A DNA stretch of 64,000 nt, taken from contig NZ_CP038512.1 in the NCBI RefSeq assembly GCF_004758605.1, positions 1,504,501 through 1,568,500 on the forward strand, given 5' to 3'. Within the stretch, counting starts at the first letter, position 1, and every line of letters starts with the position of its first letter. Of this stretch, positions 41,462 through 58,587 are shown in pieces. Below the pieces are notes generated by a model that was given only the letters and a program-made list of their open reading frames with translations, had not been told where the DNA came from and searched no databases. Origin of the DNA: Deinococcus metallilatus (GTDB taxonomy: Bacteria > Deinococcota > Deinococci > Deinococcales > Deinococcaceae). The position numbers and the translations under genes are program-made.

Positions 41462-41465
<4 letters not shown>
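40602..41465 (-). CDS. DegV family fatty-acid-binding protein (paralog 1)
   Basis: 287 aa. DegV proteins bind fatty acids; in several bacteria they act as FakB for a fatty acid kinase. Typical parts: VATDGG at the start, [22 protein letters not shown], and [25 protein letters not shown]. The GTG start overlaps the stop of the dehydrogenase gene as GTGA, so it is co-translated. A second DegV is encoded at 60622. No kinase (FakA) gene is in the window. Confidence 0.88.
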
Positions 41466-42349
<884 letters not shown>

Positions 42350-42431
42350 CGTGCCCAGGCTAGGTCCCCTCCGCCCGCCTACCATCAACTCTGAACCGAG
42401 TCCAGAAAGAGGCCGAGCTATCCTGCCCCCC

Positions 42432-43340
<909 letters not shown>

Positions 43341-43364
43341 TCGAGAGTAACCTTCCCTCTGGAC

Positions 43365-44720
43365 TCACCACAGTTTGATGGGTTTGGAGAGAGGCACGCC
43401 CTCTTCGAGTTCGTTGAGGCGACGTTCCGCAGCACGTGTCCACTCGTCGACACCCACTTCACTCAACAGGCCCAGAGCCTCACGGAGCGATTCCACAGCT
43501 TGCGCACGCTGCCCCGACGCTTCCTCAATCTCCGCGCGTTCCACGGTGATGATGGCGCGATCACTGATGTTTTGGGAGGCACGTGCGCTCCGCGCCGCCC
43601 GGAGCAGCTCTTTGCGTGCCTCATCGATCCTTCCTTGTAAGCGGTAGGCATACGCGAGGTTCACCTCGATGTCGATGCTCCCGCCGAAGTCCATCGAGTC
43701 CGCGAAGTCGCGCGCGTGCAAACTCCAACGAATGGCCTCGGCGAGAAATCCCGGCGCATGGTGGGGCGCATCCGGCACCCCCTCCTCGTGGAGCCGGAAA
43801 TTCACAGCGGCGAGGTTGTTGTACTGCGCGTGCATGGCCCAGGGCCAGTGCCCTCGCGTGAAGTGCCCCAGCGCCGACTGGTAACGCCGCGCCGCTTCCA
43901 TCAGCTCTCCGTCCTGCTGCGCGAGATATCCCAGCCCCGCTTCGATGGCCCCCCATTCGCGGTGGTGGCCTTCTCCAAGCAATCGTGCCGCGTGGGCATA
44001 TGCCGCTCTTGCCGGTTTCGGTTGCACTTTCCGCATGTGAAACCGCGCGATCTGAATCCAGGTCAGGGCTTCGACTTCATCGCTGGGCAGGGTCGCCGCG
44101 TCCTGCTGGTACCGCTGCAACTGCTCCTGCAATGCCTTCACCGTGGACCAGCCCTCTTCGTGTGAGGCGGAGACGGTCTTGACCCAGGCGATCATCGCCA
44201 GTGCCCGGAGATGCTGGTCAGGCGACGGTTCAGCCAGAAAGGCCGCGCGGGCGTGTTCCTCCGCGTCCCTGTAACGTCCCTGTTCGAAAGCAGTGGCGGC
44301 GAGAACCAGCAGCCGCGCCGCATTCAGCGTGTCGGACTGCATGGGCGCCGCCTCGTCAAACACCCAGGCGGCAAAGGTTTCCAGATCGGCGAGGTCGTGC
44401 GACAAGGCGCCGATCTCGGCCATGTTCAGGGCCCACCGCTTCGTCTTTTCCCTGGGCGCGAAGGCCACGAGAGGCGCTCTGAGTTCGCCCAGGCGCATCA
44501 GCAGCCGCGACGCGGCGTTTTTGATGGCCCCGTCATTCAGGTGGGACCAGCCACGGGCACGGCGGAATTCGCTGACCTCCGCCCCACCCTTCCCCCTCAG
44601 CGTGGCCACGGCGACCACCGCCAGCAGGCGTTGCTGCCGCACGTCGAGGTCGAGGGTCTGGCCGTGCAGCGTCAGGAGGCCGCTTCGCGTGTGGAAGTGC
44701 AGACCACTCGGCTCGGTCAT
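43365..44720 (-). CDS. TPR-type protein with N-terminal winged-helix-like region
   Basis: 451 aa. The first 100 residues ([27 protein letters not shown]...[17 protein letters not shown]) look like the winged-helix part of a SARP/BTAD-like regulator. The rest is helical TPR-like repeats ([50 protein letters not shown]). This fits a transcriptional or signalling regulator. TACCAT precedes the ATG by 8 nt. It is divergent from the five-gene secreted cluster, which it may control. Confidence 0.72.
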   Translation of the reverse strand: MTEPSGLHFHTRSGLLTLHGQTLDLDVRQQRLLAVVAVATLRGKGGAEVSEFRRARGWSHLNDGAIKNAASRLLMRLGELRAPLVAFAPREKTKRWALNMAEIGALSHDLADLETFAAWVFDEAAPMQSDTLNAARLLVLAATAFEQGRYRDAEEHARAAFLAEPSPDQHLRALAMIAWVKTVSASHEEGWSTVKALQEQLQRYQQDAATLPSDEVEALTWIQIARFHMRKVQPKPARAAYAHAARLLGEGHHREWGAIEAGLGYLAQQDGELMEAARRYQSALGHFTRGHWPWAMHAQYNNLAAVNFRLHEEGVPDAPHHAPGFLAEAIRWSLHARDFADSMDFGGSIDIEVNLAYAYRLQGRIDEARKELLRAARSARASQNISDRAIITVERAEIEEASGQRAQAVESLREALGLLSEVGVDEWTRAAERRLNELEEGVPLSKPIKLW

Positions 44721-44820
44721 TTCAATTGATGGTACCTGCCCCACGAGGAGCGTGGGGCGCACTTGAGAATGAGTGAGAAAACCTGGCAGTTGCACCCGTG
44801 AGAGCAGCGGCTTAGGCTGG

Positions 44821-44847
44821 CCTCACGTGGTTGTGAGGTTTTCCTCA
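44821..44847. promoter_or_regulatory. Overlapping inverted repeats upstream of the secreted cluster
   Basis: CCTCAC (44821), GTGAGG (44833) and CCTCA (44843) alternate in orientation, so two hairpins or two dimeric sites overlap. A further perfect inverted repeat CTTTTCC/GGAAAAG lies at 44862-44877. All are in the 225-nt region between the TPR gene and the first secreted gene. I could not pick a -35/-10 pair there. Confidence 0.45.
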
Positions 44848-44945
44848 TTGCGGCCACGTCCCTTTTCCCCGGAAAAGTCGCTCTGTCGGTGCCACGGTAA
44901 GGGCCGTGGGTGGGTTTCTATTGCTCTAAACAGGTGGAGGAAAAC

Positions 44946-45539
44946 ATGAAGGGGAATAGGTTGAGAACTCTCTGGAGTGGCCTGACTATTACCTTGCTTT
45001 CCACCCTCAGTGGATTCGCAGGGGCACAGGGGCAGACCTGGCCAGACGATAAGGGGAACGGAAACTTTACCTTTCTCGGCTGTTACGTAGGACCTGATGG
45101 TGTGCAGTGCGACCTCTCCTACACGTTGACCAAGCTGGAGCAGGGGAACGTTGAGTACAACTGTGACTGGGTTCAACTCTTCACGTCTGATGGGAAGACT
45201 GCAAAGGCCTATCGTGTTGCGGTAGCGGGCAGCGGCTTTTACTGTAACCCCAGGGCGGACGTCATCAAAGACGTACCTGTAACAATCTCCATCCGCCTCC
45301 CACTTCCCGCTGGCACCTCCTCCATCCGAGCACTTGTACTGCCCGGCAAGCGCCTCGACAACGTGCCGGTGAGCAGCGGCAACGCACCCGCGCCCATTGT
45401 GCAGCGCCCCGCTACTCCCGCTCCTGCTCCTGCCCCAGCCGTCAACGCCGACCAGTACAACATTCAGCTCAGTGGGTGCAAAGCGACGGGCAACGGGGCC
45501 TACACCTGCACAGGTGCAGTGGTCACGCCGAGGCGCTGA
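44946..45539 (+). CDS. Secreted cysteine-module protein, paralog A (197 aa)
   Basis: Family not recognised. A signal peptide (about 1-28, ending AGA) is followed by a first module FTFLGCYVGPDGVQCDL and a central beta-rich part (WVQLFTSDGKTAKAYRVAV). A Pro/Ala-rich linker leads to a second module IQLSGCKATGNGAYTCTG at the C-terminus. Each module has GC-x(7-8)-C, probably a disulfide. The same architecture occurs in the protein at 46774. The ATG has GGAGG 5 nt upstream. First gene of a five-gene run. Confidence 0.7.
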   Translation: MKGNRLRTLWSGLTITLLSTLSGFAGAQGQTWPDDKGNGNFTFLGCYVGPDGVQCDLSYTLTKLEQGNVEYNCDWVQLFTSDGKTAKAYRVAVAGSGFYCNPRADVIKDVPVTISIRLPLPAGTSSIRALVLPGKRLDNVPVSSGNAPAPIVQRPATPAPAPAPAVNADQYNIQLSGCKATGNGAYTCTGAVVTPRR

Positions 45540-45588
45540 ACCTGAAGCCCTATTCTGTTCTGCTTTCCGAAAGGATCAGGTTGAGGCC

Positions 45589-46692
45589 ATGACAGTCATT
45601 TCCGATCCCCTGATTCAAAAAGCCTACAGTCAATTGTCCACCGAAGACCGGATGATCTTCGAGAATGCCTACAAACGGAAGGCAAGGAAAATCGGCGTGG
45701 CCTACCTCTGCTGGTTTTTCGGCTTGCATTACGCCTATCTCGGGCAGTGGGGCACCCAGTTCATCTACTGGTTTACCTTTTCCGGTTTCCTGATCTGGGC
45801 ACTGATCGACCTCTTCCGCTTGCCCACCCTGGTCGCCAACCGCAACAAGGACATCGCCCTGGAAGTCCTGCAACACGTCAAGCTCCATGCCGAATCCGGA
45901 ACGACAGTGGTGATGACCGGAGTTCCTGTGGTGGCCCCGACGCCCGAGCCTTCACCCCCCGAAGTCAGTAGCACCTCGGACCCCGTGAGTCCGTTACTGA
46001 CTTCTCCCTTGTTCACCCCGCAGGCCACACAGAACAACTGGCTGATTCCCGCTGGGATCATCGCCGCCCTGGTTGTCTTGTTTGGGGGCGGATGGCTTGG
46101 TGTTCACGCCTTCAGCGCCCGCGCCCACGCGAGTGAGCCAGTCTCCCCACCAGTCGCAAGCACACCTACGCTGACGGCCAGTGCGGTTTCCCCTGCTGTC
46201 TCCACGGCATCAGTACCCACTCCCGAGGCTACGGGTCCCAGTTTCCGGCTTGTGAAACCTCTCAGCGATCCAGTGAGGTCGGGTATGCCCCGCCTGTATG
46301 ACCTCGCCACCACCATGGACGGCAGTGATGGCAAGGGGTGTGCCCTGATCGATCCGGGCAACCCGGTCAAACGGTGCCGGGTCAGCGTGTCGACCACGGG
46401 TCAATACACCTGGGGCAGTGCCTGGTGTTCCGCGAACGCTGCAGGACTGGCGAACTTCCTCAACCACGCCACCTTTCGCTACGAGATTGACGGGCAACCC
46501 ATCAACAAGGAGCAATTCTGGGAAGGCCACACGTCCACTTGCCTGAAACGTCGCTTGGTCGTCCAGGACTTTCAACCCGGACAAACCCACGAGTTCAGGC
46601 TGATTACCGAACTTGACCGCTCCATTCAGGATGGGGGAAGCCGATATCCGGCGGGGAGGTATGAACTGCAATTGACGGTTAAGGCGCATTAA
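45589..46692 (+). CDS. TM2-domain membrane protein with long extracytoplasmic C-terminus
   Basis: 367 aa. The N-terminal TM2 domain (about 30-85) has two hydrophobic segments around FFGLHYAYLGQWGTQFIYW. A Pro/Ser/Thr-rich linker, another transmembrane segment (WLIPAGIIAALVVLFGGGW, about 147-165), a second Thr/Ser/Pro linker and a C-terminal domain of about 140 residues with four cysteines (KGCALIDPG, KRCRVSV, AWCSAN, STCLKRR) follow. Function unknown. The start ATG has only a weak site. It lies 49 nt after paralog A. Confidence 0.75.
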   Translation: MTVISDPLIQKAYSQLSTEDRMIFENAYKRKARKIGVAYLCWFFGLHYAYLGQWGTQFIYWFTFSGFLIWALIDLFRLPTLVANRNKDIALEVLQHVKLHAESGTTVVMTGVPVVAPTPEPSPPEVSSTSDPVSPLLTSPLFTPQATQNNWLIPAGIIAALVVLFGGGWLGVHAFSARAHASEPVSPPVASTPTLTASAVSPAVSTASVPTPEATGPSFRLVKPLSDPVRSGMPRLYDLATTMDGSDGKGCALIDPGNPVKRCRVSVSTTGQYTWGSAWCSANAAGLANFLNHATFRYEIDGQPINKEQFWEGHTSTCLKRRLVVQDFQPGQTHEFRLITELDRSIQDGGSRYPAGRYELQLTVKAH

Positions 46693-46773
46693 TTGCGTGA
46701 GAACGAAGCAAGCTTGTTCAGCGCACACTAGCACCCCTGTTTTCTTTTTCAAATCTCTTGCAAGGAGTAAGCT

Positions 46774-47649
46774 ATGAATAAAAATCTATCTGCGGTCTCT
46801 GTTTTATCCACGCTTATCTTATCCAATATATCATTTGTGGAAGCTCAATCCACTGCAAAAAATTTGCAGGTCGGATTGGGGCTGTCCGGTTATTGGGATC
46901 ATATTATAAAAACTACACTTAATTTTACCGGCTGCTCTTCTAATAGTAAAGGCACTATTGTCTGTAGCTTTATAATTAACTCTAATGAAAGTGTAGATAA
47001 GAGGATTTTGATTAACAGGGAGCGACTTTTTAATGTGGTTACATCAGATGGAACAAGATACGCTCCAGATAAGATCAGTATTAGTTCGTTTAATAATGGC
47101 AAAGAGACAGACGGCGATATTGACACAACCGTATCTCCCGGAATCAACTACAGCTTGCAAATTAAATTTGAAAACATGCCACCTTCACTGAACATGCTCA
47201 AGTACCTCGATATCGGCCATAAGGACGACAAATGGGTACGGCTGGAAGATGTCGCCATTCGCGGTACCCCTACCCCTGTCTCCTCACTCCCCACCCCGCA
47301 AGCCATCGCCAACCCCAAGCAGTACCTGACCGCGAACGCCACCTCCGGCTACGCCACCCTCTCTGGTGTGGCACTCAACGGGGGCATGTACGATGTGACG
47401 CTGCAAGGCTGTCGTGTGACCAATCCCGGCATGGCTGCCTGTACACTGAGCCTGGCTCCCATGCGCGCCACCGCCCAGAGCGCGACCCTGGAAAACCTGA
47501 ACGTGGCGGTGAACGGCGCTGTTGTGGCGGCAACCGCTACGGCCACCCCTGCCGTGACCACCCTGACAATCACCGCGCCGGTCAACGTCAACCGGATTGA
47601 CGAATTGCGGCTCGGCAATGCCCGGTTTGTGAATGTGGCGGTGCGGTGA
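46774..47649 (+). CDS. Secreted cysteine-module protein, paralog B, compositionally chimeric (291 aa)
   Basis: Family not recognised. A signal peptide (about 1-24) is followed by LNFTGCSSNSKGTIVCSF and LFNVVTSDGTRYAP, which align with paralog A at 44946, and later VTLQGCRVTNPGMAACTLS, matching A's second module. A further beta-rich, Ala/Thr-rich tail is unique to B. The first half (to about 47200) is AT-rich, for example 33% GC over 46921-46980. The second half is normal, 63% over 47401-47460. This suggests recombination of a foreign 5' segment onto a resident 3' end. AAGGAG lies about 7 nt before the ATG. Confidence 0.75.
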   Translation: MNKNLSAVSVLSTLILSNISFVEAQSTAKNLQVGLGLSGYWDHIIKTTLNFTGCSSNSKGTIVCSFIINSNESVDKRILINRERLFNVVTSDGTRYAPDKISISSFNNGKETDGDIDTTVSPGINYSLQIKFENMPPSLNMLKYLDIGHKDDKWVRLEDVAIRGTPTPVSSLPTPQAIANPKQYLTANATSGYATLSGVALNGGMYDVTLQGCRVTNPGMAACTLSLAPMRATAQSATLENLNVAVNGAVVAATATATPAVTTLTITAPVNVNRIDELRLGNARFVNVAVR

Positions 47650-48365
47650 TGCGGGCGCGGTCCGGGCTGGCGCTCCTCGCCGGAAGTGTCGGTGTAGCAT
47701 CGGCTTTGAACGCGGTGCCGATGCAGGGCGCTCCTGCGGGCAAAGCGAGTGCGGCCGACGTGCAACTCGTGCGAAGTCAGGGCTTTCCCGCGATGGCCGC
47801 TTATCAGAACAAGTCCGATTACCCATGTCAGGACGAGACGGCTAGAGATCAACATGGGGACGCACAAAGCGTGGCGGGCAGCTTCACACGCAAAGGGGCC
47901 AAACAGCGGCTCGTGTCGGTGTGGTATTGCGGAGCAGCCAACTTCAATCAGTACGTCCTCGGCGTTCTGGAGGGTAACCGGCTTGTCGCGGCTTACACAG
48001 TTCAGGGCATGAATGTGCACGTCGAGAAGTTCCGGGACGTGAACGGCAACGGCACGGATGACGTGATTGTCCGGGCCTCCTATAGCGGAGCGGGAGGCAT
48101 GGGAGGTTCGGCGGAGTTGGCAGACTTCCATTCGGGCGGTCTCAAATCTTTCGGCTCATTTAGGACATCGGACGAGGTGTGTCCCTGGTATCAGGGAGGC
48201 GACACCGAGATGCATGATGACGAATACAAGATCATGGTCACACCCGGCAACCAGCCTTCTTTTCGACAGACCATTCACCGAACTGAATGTGGGTCAGGAC
48301 TCGAAAGGATGATCACGGGTCCGGTCAAAGGAAAACCCGGTTTTATAAGCCTCCTGAAACGCTGA
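47649..48365 (+). CDS. Secreted protein with calcium-type loop (238 aa)
   Basis: No firm family. A probable signal peptide (about 1-20) precedes a mature region with FRDVNGNGTDDVIVRASY, an EF-hand/FG-GAP-like Asp/Asn/Gly loop that usually binds Ca2+, and four cysteines (YPCQD, WYCGA, EVCPW, TECGS). Its ATG overlaps the upstream stop by one base (TGATG); a GTG three bases earlier is possible. Translation is coupled to paralog B, which argues for a shared function. Confidence 0.7.
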   Translation: MRARSGLALLAGSVGVASALNAVPMQGAPAGKASAADVQLVRSQGFPAMAAYQNKSDYPCQDETARDQHGDAQSVAGSFTRKGAKQRLVSVWYCGAANFNQYVLGVLEGNRLVAAYTVQGMNVHVEKFRDVNGNGTDDVIVRASYSGAGGMGGSAELADFHSGGLKSFGSFRTSDEVCPWYQGGDTEMHDDEYKIMVTPGNQPSFRQTIHRTECGSGLERMITGPVKGKPGFISLLKR

Positions 48366-48432
48366 TCAACACGGCTGGACTGTCCACCCTTCTTTCCCCT
48401 CCACCCTTCCACGTTGCCTTCAGGAGGCCCGT

Positions 48433-49398
48433 ATGAAAAAGTGTGCATTGCTCGTCGCCACCACCCTCGCCCTCACGCTCGCGTCCTGCGGTCACGGACC
48501 GGCCGCACCCACCGAACCGGCCGCGACAGCCGGGACCATCAACGGCGTACGCGTCATCGACGCCAACACCTATCAGGTGGGCTTTACACCCCTGAACGGG
48601 CAGGACGTCGTGACGACCGCCACCCTCAAGAGCGCGAGCGTCAAGGTCATCAGTGCGGGCACCGCGACAGCGACGATCTGCGGGCAGGTGAAGACGCAAG
48701 ACGTCATCACGGCGGCCATCAGTCTGGACAGCACCGGCAGCATGACCGACAACGATCCACAGAAACTTCGCCGCGAGGCCGCGCAGGCGTTCGTGGCTCG
48801 CCTGGGCAGCCGGGACAAGGCGGCGGTGCTGTCGTTCGACGGGTCCACCTCACCCAACCACAACCTGTCGGTGTCCTATCTCTGGCAGGACTTTACGGGG
48901 GATAAGGCTCTGCTGAACACTGCCGTAGGCCGTGCCACCTTCGCGGGAGGCGGCACGCCACTTTACGGGGCGATCATCGACGCCAGCAACCTGACAGCAG
49001 CCAGTGGCGGGGCAAACGGTACAGTGCTCATCCTCACGGACGGTGAGGATACTGCCCGCAACCCCACAGCGCAGGCAGCCATCGCGGTGGCGAAGCAGAA
49101 CGGTACGAGGGTCTATGCCATCGGGCTGGACGCGCGGAATACCGTGAACTTCTCGGTCCTGGAGGACCTGACAGCGGCGACGGGCGGGTTGTTTCAGAAG
49201 GCGACCAGCGCGACACAACTCCAGGGGTTCTTCGACAAGATGTACAACGCATTCCGGGCGCAGGGCTGCGTGCAGGTGAACTTCACCCAAAAGCCCACAG
49301 CGGGCACGGTGGTGACTGGCACGCTGGTGATTACCGTAGAGGCGCAGAACAGGAAGCCTGTGGACATTGAGGTGCCCTTCACGCTCACCGTCCGCTAA
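48433..49398 (+). CDS. VWA-domain lipoprotein
   Basis: 321 aa. A lipobox LASC (Cys19) anchors it to a membrane. The von Willebrand A domain (about 92-270) has a MIDAS site DSTGS (Asp99, Thr101, Ser103; a variant of DxSxS) and LTDGED. The C-terminal 50 residues form a beta domain ([25 protein letters not shown]) with one Cys. VWA proteins bind partners through metal. GGAGG lies upstream of the ATG. Last gene of the five-gene run. Confidence 0.88.
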   Translation: MKKCALLVATTLALTLASCGHGPAAPTEPAATAGTINGVRVIDANTYQVGFTPLNGQDVVTTATLKSASVKVISAGTATATICGQVKTQDVITAAISLDSTGSMTDNDPQKLRREAAQAFVARLGSRDKAAVLSFDGSTSPNHNLSVSYLWQDFTGDKALLNTAVGRATFAGGGTPLYGAIIDASNLTAASGGANGTVLILTDGEDTARNPTAQAAIAVAKQNGTRVYAIGLDARNTVNFSVLEDLTAATGGLFQKATSATQLQGFFDKMYNAFRAQGCVQVNFTQKPTAGTVVTGTLVITVEAQNRKPVDIEVPFTLTVR

Positions 49399-49452
49399 GA
49401 GCTTGTCAGGAGAGAGGCCTCGCCCGCCGCCACGGGGCATACTGAAGCCCCG

Positions 49453-50250
<798 letters not shown>

Positions 50251-50301
50251 GCCAAACGGCGGAGCCTGCCGCCGGGCCGGACGGGTGGTAGCCTGCCCGA
50301 C

Positions 50302-52122
<1,821 letters not shown>

Positions 52123-52210
52123 TGGGGCAGGTGGGGCGGAGGTCTATGACCTTCTTGCACTGATGCCAGAACATCCGGACGGGAAAGCGGATGTTTTCCG
52201 TTCGGAGAGG

Positions 52211-52257
52211 CCCTCTCCTGCGGACTCGTAGAGCTGCCCCGCGGAGCTTTGCCAGTC
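52211..52257. repeat. Fragment of repeat shared with the MITE interior
   Basis: CCCTCTCCTGCGG then, after about 20 extra bases, AGCTTTGCCAGTC. The MITE at 38006-38031 has the same two blocks joined (CCCTCTCCTGCGG-AGCTGTGCCAGTC). It lies in the 242-nt gap after pepF, which otherwise shows nothing recognisable. Confidence 0.5.
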
Positions 52258-52364
52258 GCCTGTCTCGCACGAAGCGCCGGAGGCTCACCAGCTCATGATG
52301 GCTTCCTCAAGCCTCTTCCGCGTCCCGTCGTTCCTCACCGGGGACTTGTGGCTTACGCTCAGGT

Positions 52365-53372
52365 ATGACCTTACCGGGCAAAGCACGGTCCTCCCTCCTG
52401 CCCGAAGCGGCCTGGTTGGCGGCCCTGCCCCTGGCGGCCTGGCTGGGCTGGAGCCTCTACAGCCGCCTGCGCGTCCCCCACGACCTGACGCCCCCGCCCG
52501 CCCTGGCCGCCGAGCGGCGCACCCTCGGCCGCCGCGCGGGGCTGCTCAACGTGTACGTCGCGGGTTCGGGGGCCCCCCTGCTCCTGATCCACAGCGTGAA
52601 CGCCGCCGCGAGCGCCTATGAGGTCCGTCCCCTCTTCGAGCATTACCGCGCTTCCCGCCGCGTGTACGCCCTCGACCTCCCGGGCTTCGGCTTCTCCCGG
52701 CGGGGGGACCGGGAGTACCGACCGCGCCTGATGGCCGACGCGGTCCATGACGTTCTCGACGAGATCGCCCTGGAGGACGGCCGTCCCGTGGACGCCCTGG
52801 CCCTCTCGCTGGGCGGCGAGTTCCTGGCGCGCGCTGCCTCGGAGGGGCCGGACCGCTTCCGCTCGGTCACCCTCGTCACGCCGACCGGCTTCGGGAAGAA
52901 CGAGCAGTTCTACGGCGATCCGGGCAGTACCCGGGAAAGCGCGGGGCTCAAACGTGTGTACGAGAACCCGCTCTGGGCGCAGCCCTTTTACGACCTGCTG
53001 GCAAGCGCGCCCAGCCTGCGCTACTTCCTGAAGCTGACCTTCGGCTCGTCTGCGGCCGTCGACGAGGGGCTGCTGCGGTACGACTACCCCACCTCGCACG
53101 TGCCCGGCGCCCGGCACGCGCCCTTCGCCTTCATCAGCGGACTGCTGTTCGGCGCCGACATCGACCGGGTGTACGAAAGCCTCACTGTCCCGGTATGGCT
53201 GGCCTACGGGGAGCGTGACCGCTTCACGGACTTCGGCGATCTCGGCAACGTCGAGAACAGACCCAACTGGAGCTTCGAGCGGTTTGATACGGGCGCGCTG
53301 GTCTACTTCGAGGAACCCAGACGCTTCACGGCCGCTTACGACGCCTTCCTGGCCGGGGCCGGAGCAAACTGA
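52365..53372 (+). CDS. Membrane-anchored alpha/beta hydrolase
   Basis: 335 aa. An N-terminal hydrophobic segment (about 10-30) likely anchors it. The hydrolase fold then shows the oxyanion strand PLLLIHSVNAAASAYEV and the nucleophile elbow ALSLGGEF (Ser). A C-terminal Asp is near LAYGERDRFTDF; a catalytic His is less clear, because the last segment (EEPRRFTAAYDAF) lacks it. It may be an esterase or haloperoxidase-like enzyme. TACGCT lies 5 nt before the ATG. Confidence 0.85.
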   Translation: MTLPGKARSSLLPEAAWLAALPLAAWLGWSLYSRLRVPHDLTPPPALAAERRTLGRRAGLLNVYVAGSGAPLLLIHSVNAAASAYEVRPLFEHYRASRRVYALDLPGFGFSRRGDREYRPRLMADAVHDVLDEIALEDGRPVDALALSLGGEFLARAASEGPDRFRSVTLVTPTGFGKNEQFYGDPGSTRESAGLKRVYENPLWAQPFYDLLASAPSLRYFLKLTFGSSAAVDEGLLRYDYPTSHVPGARHAPFAFISGLLFGADIDRVYESLTVPVWLAYGERDRFTDFGDLGNVENRPNWSFERFDTGALVYFEEPRRFTAAYDAFLAGAGAN

Positions 53373-53479
53373 AGCTGGCCCCGCCCGAGCAGCTTGAGGC
53401 GCTGATCACCTGGACGCGGCGGCTGGCACAGGAAGAGACGACAGCAGGCAAGCCTCCCTACCGAAGAAAGAGGTGGATC

Positions 53480-54055
53480 ATGACGCAACCCGGTAACCCT
53501 GGCCCGGCCCCTACCCCCTCCTTCCGCGCCGCCGCCCGTTCCTCCTGGGGCTGGACAGTGGCGCGCGGCGTGCTGACGCTGCTCTTCGGCATCCTGGCGC
53601 TGATCTGGCCGGGTGCGGCGTTCCTGTCGCTCGCCGTCGTGTTCGGGGCCTACGCCTTCGTGGACGGGATCGCCACCCTGATCGGTGGCTTTTCCTCGCG
53701 GGCGGGTGGGGTGCGCTGGCCCCTGGTCCTCAGCGGGGTGCTGGGCATCCTGGCGGGCATCGTCACTTTCGTCAACCCCGGCGCGACGGTCCTGGCGCTG
53801 CTGTGGCTGGTCGCGGCCTGGGCGCTGGTGCGCGGCGTGCTGGAGATCGTGGCCGCGATTCGCTGGCGGGCGGCGATTCCGGGGGCCGGGGAGTGGCTGG
53901 TGGGCCTCAGCGGTCTGCTGCTGGTGATCCTGGGCATCCTGCTGGCACTGAACCCCATCGCGGGGACGCTCACGGTTTCCTATTTCATCGGGGTCTACGC
54001 CCTGATCGCGGGCATCGTGCTGATCGTGCTGGGTCTGCGGATGCGGAACCTGTAG
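53480..54055 (+). CDS. HdeD family membrane protein (DUF308)
   Basis: 191 aa with six hydrophobic segments in a repeated pattern (GVLTLLFGILALIWPGAAFLSL; GVLGILAGIVTFVNPGATVLAL; GLLLVILGILLALNPIAG), diagnostic of HdeD-like proteins. In E. coli HdeD contributes to acid resistance at high density; the role here is unknown. AGGTGG sits 4-9 nt before the ATG. The frame stays open upstream to 53372 but has no start codon there. Confidence 0.9.
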   Translation: MTQPGNPGPAPTPSFRAAARSSWGWTVARGVLTLLFGILALIWPGAAFLSLAVVFGAYAFVDGIATLIGGFSSRAGGVRWPLVLSGVLGILAGIVTFVNPGATVLALLWLVAAWALVRGVLEIVAAIRWRAAIPGAGEWLVGLSGLLLVILGILLALNPIAGTLTVSYFIGVYALIAGIVLIVLGLRMRNL

Positions 54056-54240
54056 TTCACGCTCCCCCGTTTTGCCTTTCAGGGAACGCCGGAGGGGCTG
54101 GGAGGTCGCAAGGGGCATTCGCTGGTGCAGGTGGCGTGCGAGGGGCTTACGCGAAGTGGCGGGCAGGGCCCTGACGGGGCGGCTGTGCGGTGATCCAGCT
54201 CACCGGCACCTTAGAACCCTAACTCCGTCTGAAACAAAAA

Positions 54241-54265
54241 ATTCACGACCAAGTTTGTCGTGAAT
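54241..54265. repeat. AT-rich perfect hairpin between convergent genes
   Basis: ATTCACGAC (54241-54249) and GTCGTGAAT (54257-54265) pair perfectly around a 7-nt loop, flanked by A-rich and T-rich runs. It lies between the convergent HdeD-like and ybjN genes and could terminate the plus-strand transcript. Confidence 0.55.
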
Positions 54266-54290
54266 AATTTCACTTATAATCTAGAGAAGA

Positions 54291-54313
54291 GAGGGCAGGA
54301 GTTCCCCGCCCTC
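54291..54313 (-). terminator. Probable terminator of the ybjN gene
   Basis: Stem GAGGGC/GCCCTC with an 11-nt loop, followed on the minus strand by TCTTCTCT. It starts 14 nt past the stop at 54327. Confidence 0.6.
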
Positions 54314-54326
54314 GCCTCTGACGTTC

Positions 54327-54807
<481 letters not shown>

Positions 54808-54851
54808 GTGAAACCCGGGCCGATTCTAACATCACTGTCCGGCGGGGGCGG

Positions 54852-58473
<3,622 letters not shown>

Positions 58474-58497
58474 ACCGGATGAACAGGGGAGGGGGCT

Positions 58498-58522
58498 GGA
58501 GCCAGGCGCTCCGGCTCCTTTT
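58498..58522 (+). terminator. Terminator of the sucCD operon
   Basis: Stem GGAGCC/GGCTCC with a 9-nt loop, followed directly by TTTTCC, 24 nt after the sucD stop. Confidence 0.7.
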
Positions 58523-58587
58523 CCTTGAACCGCTCTTTCTCTGGCGCTCCGTCACCTCCCCGTCAGGCCCGCGCGTAGACTGGAGCC

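Noticed and set aside
44823..45176. 117-residue minus-strand frame overlapping the start of the secreted cluster
   Set aside because: It overlaps a plus-strand gene with a good ribosome site and signal peptide, and has no recognisable domain.
53372..53480. In-frame upstream extension of the HdeD-like gene (LAPPEQLEALITWTRRLAQ...)
   Set aside because: The frame is open and looks slightly protein-like, but contains no start codon, while ATG 53480 has a ribosome site and fits the family start.
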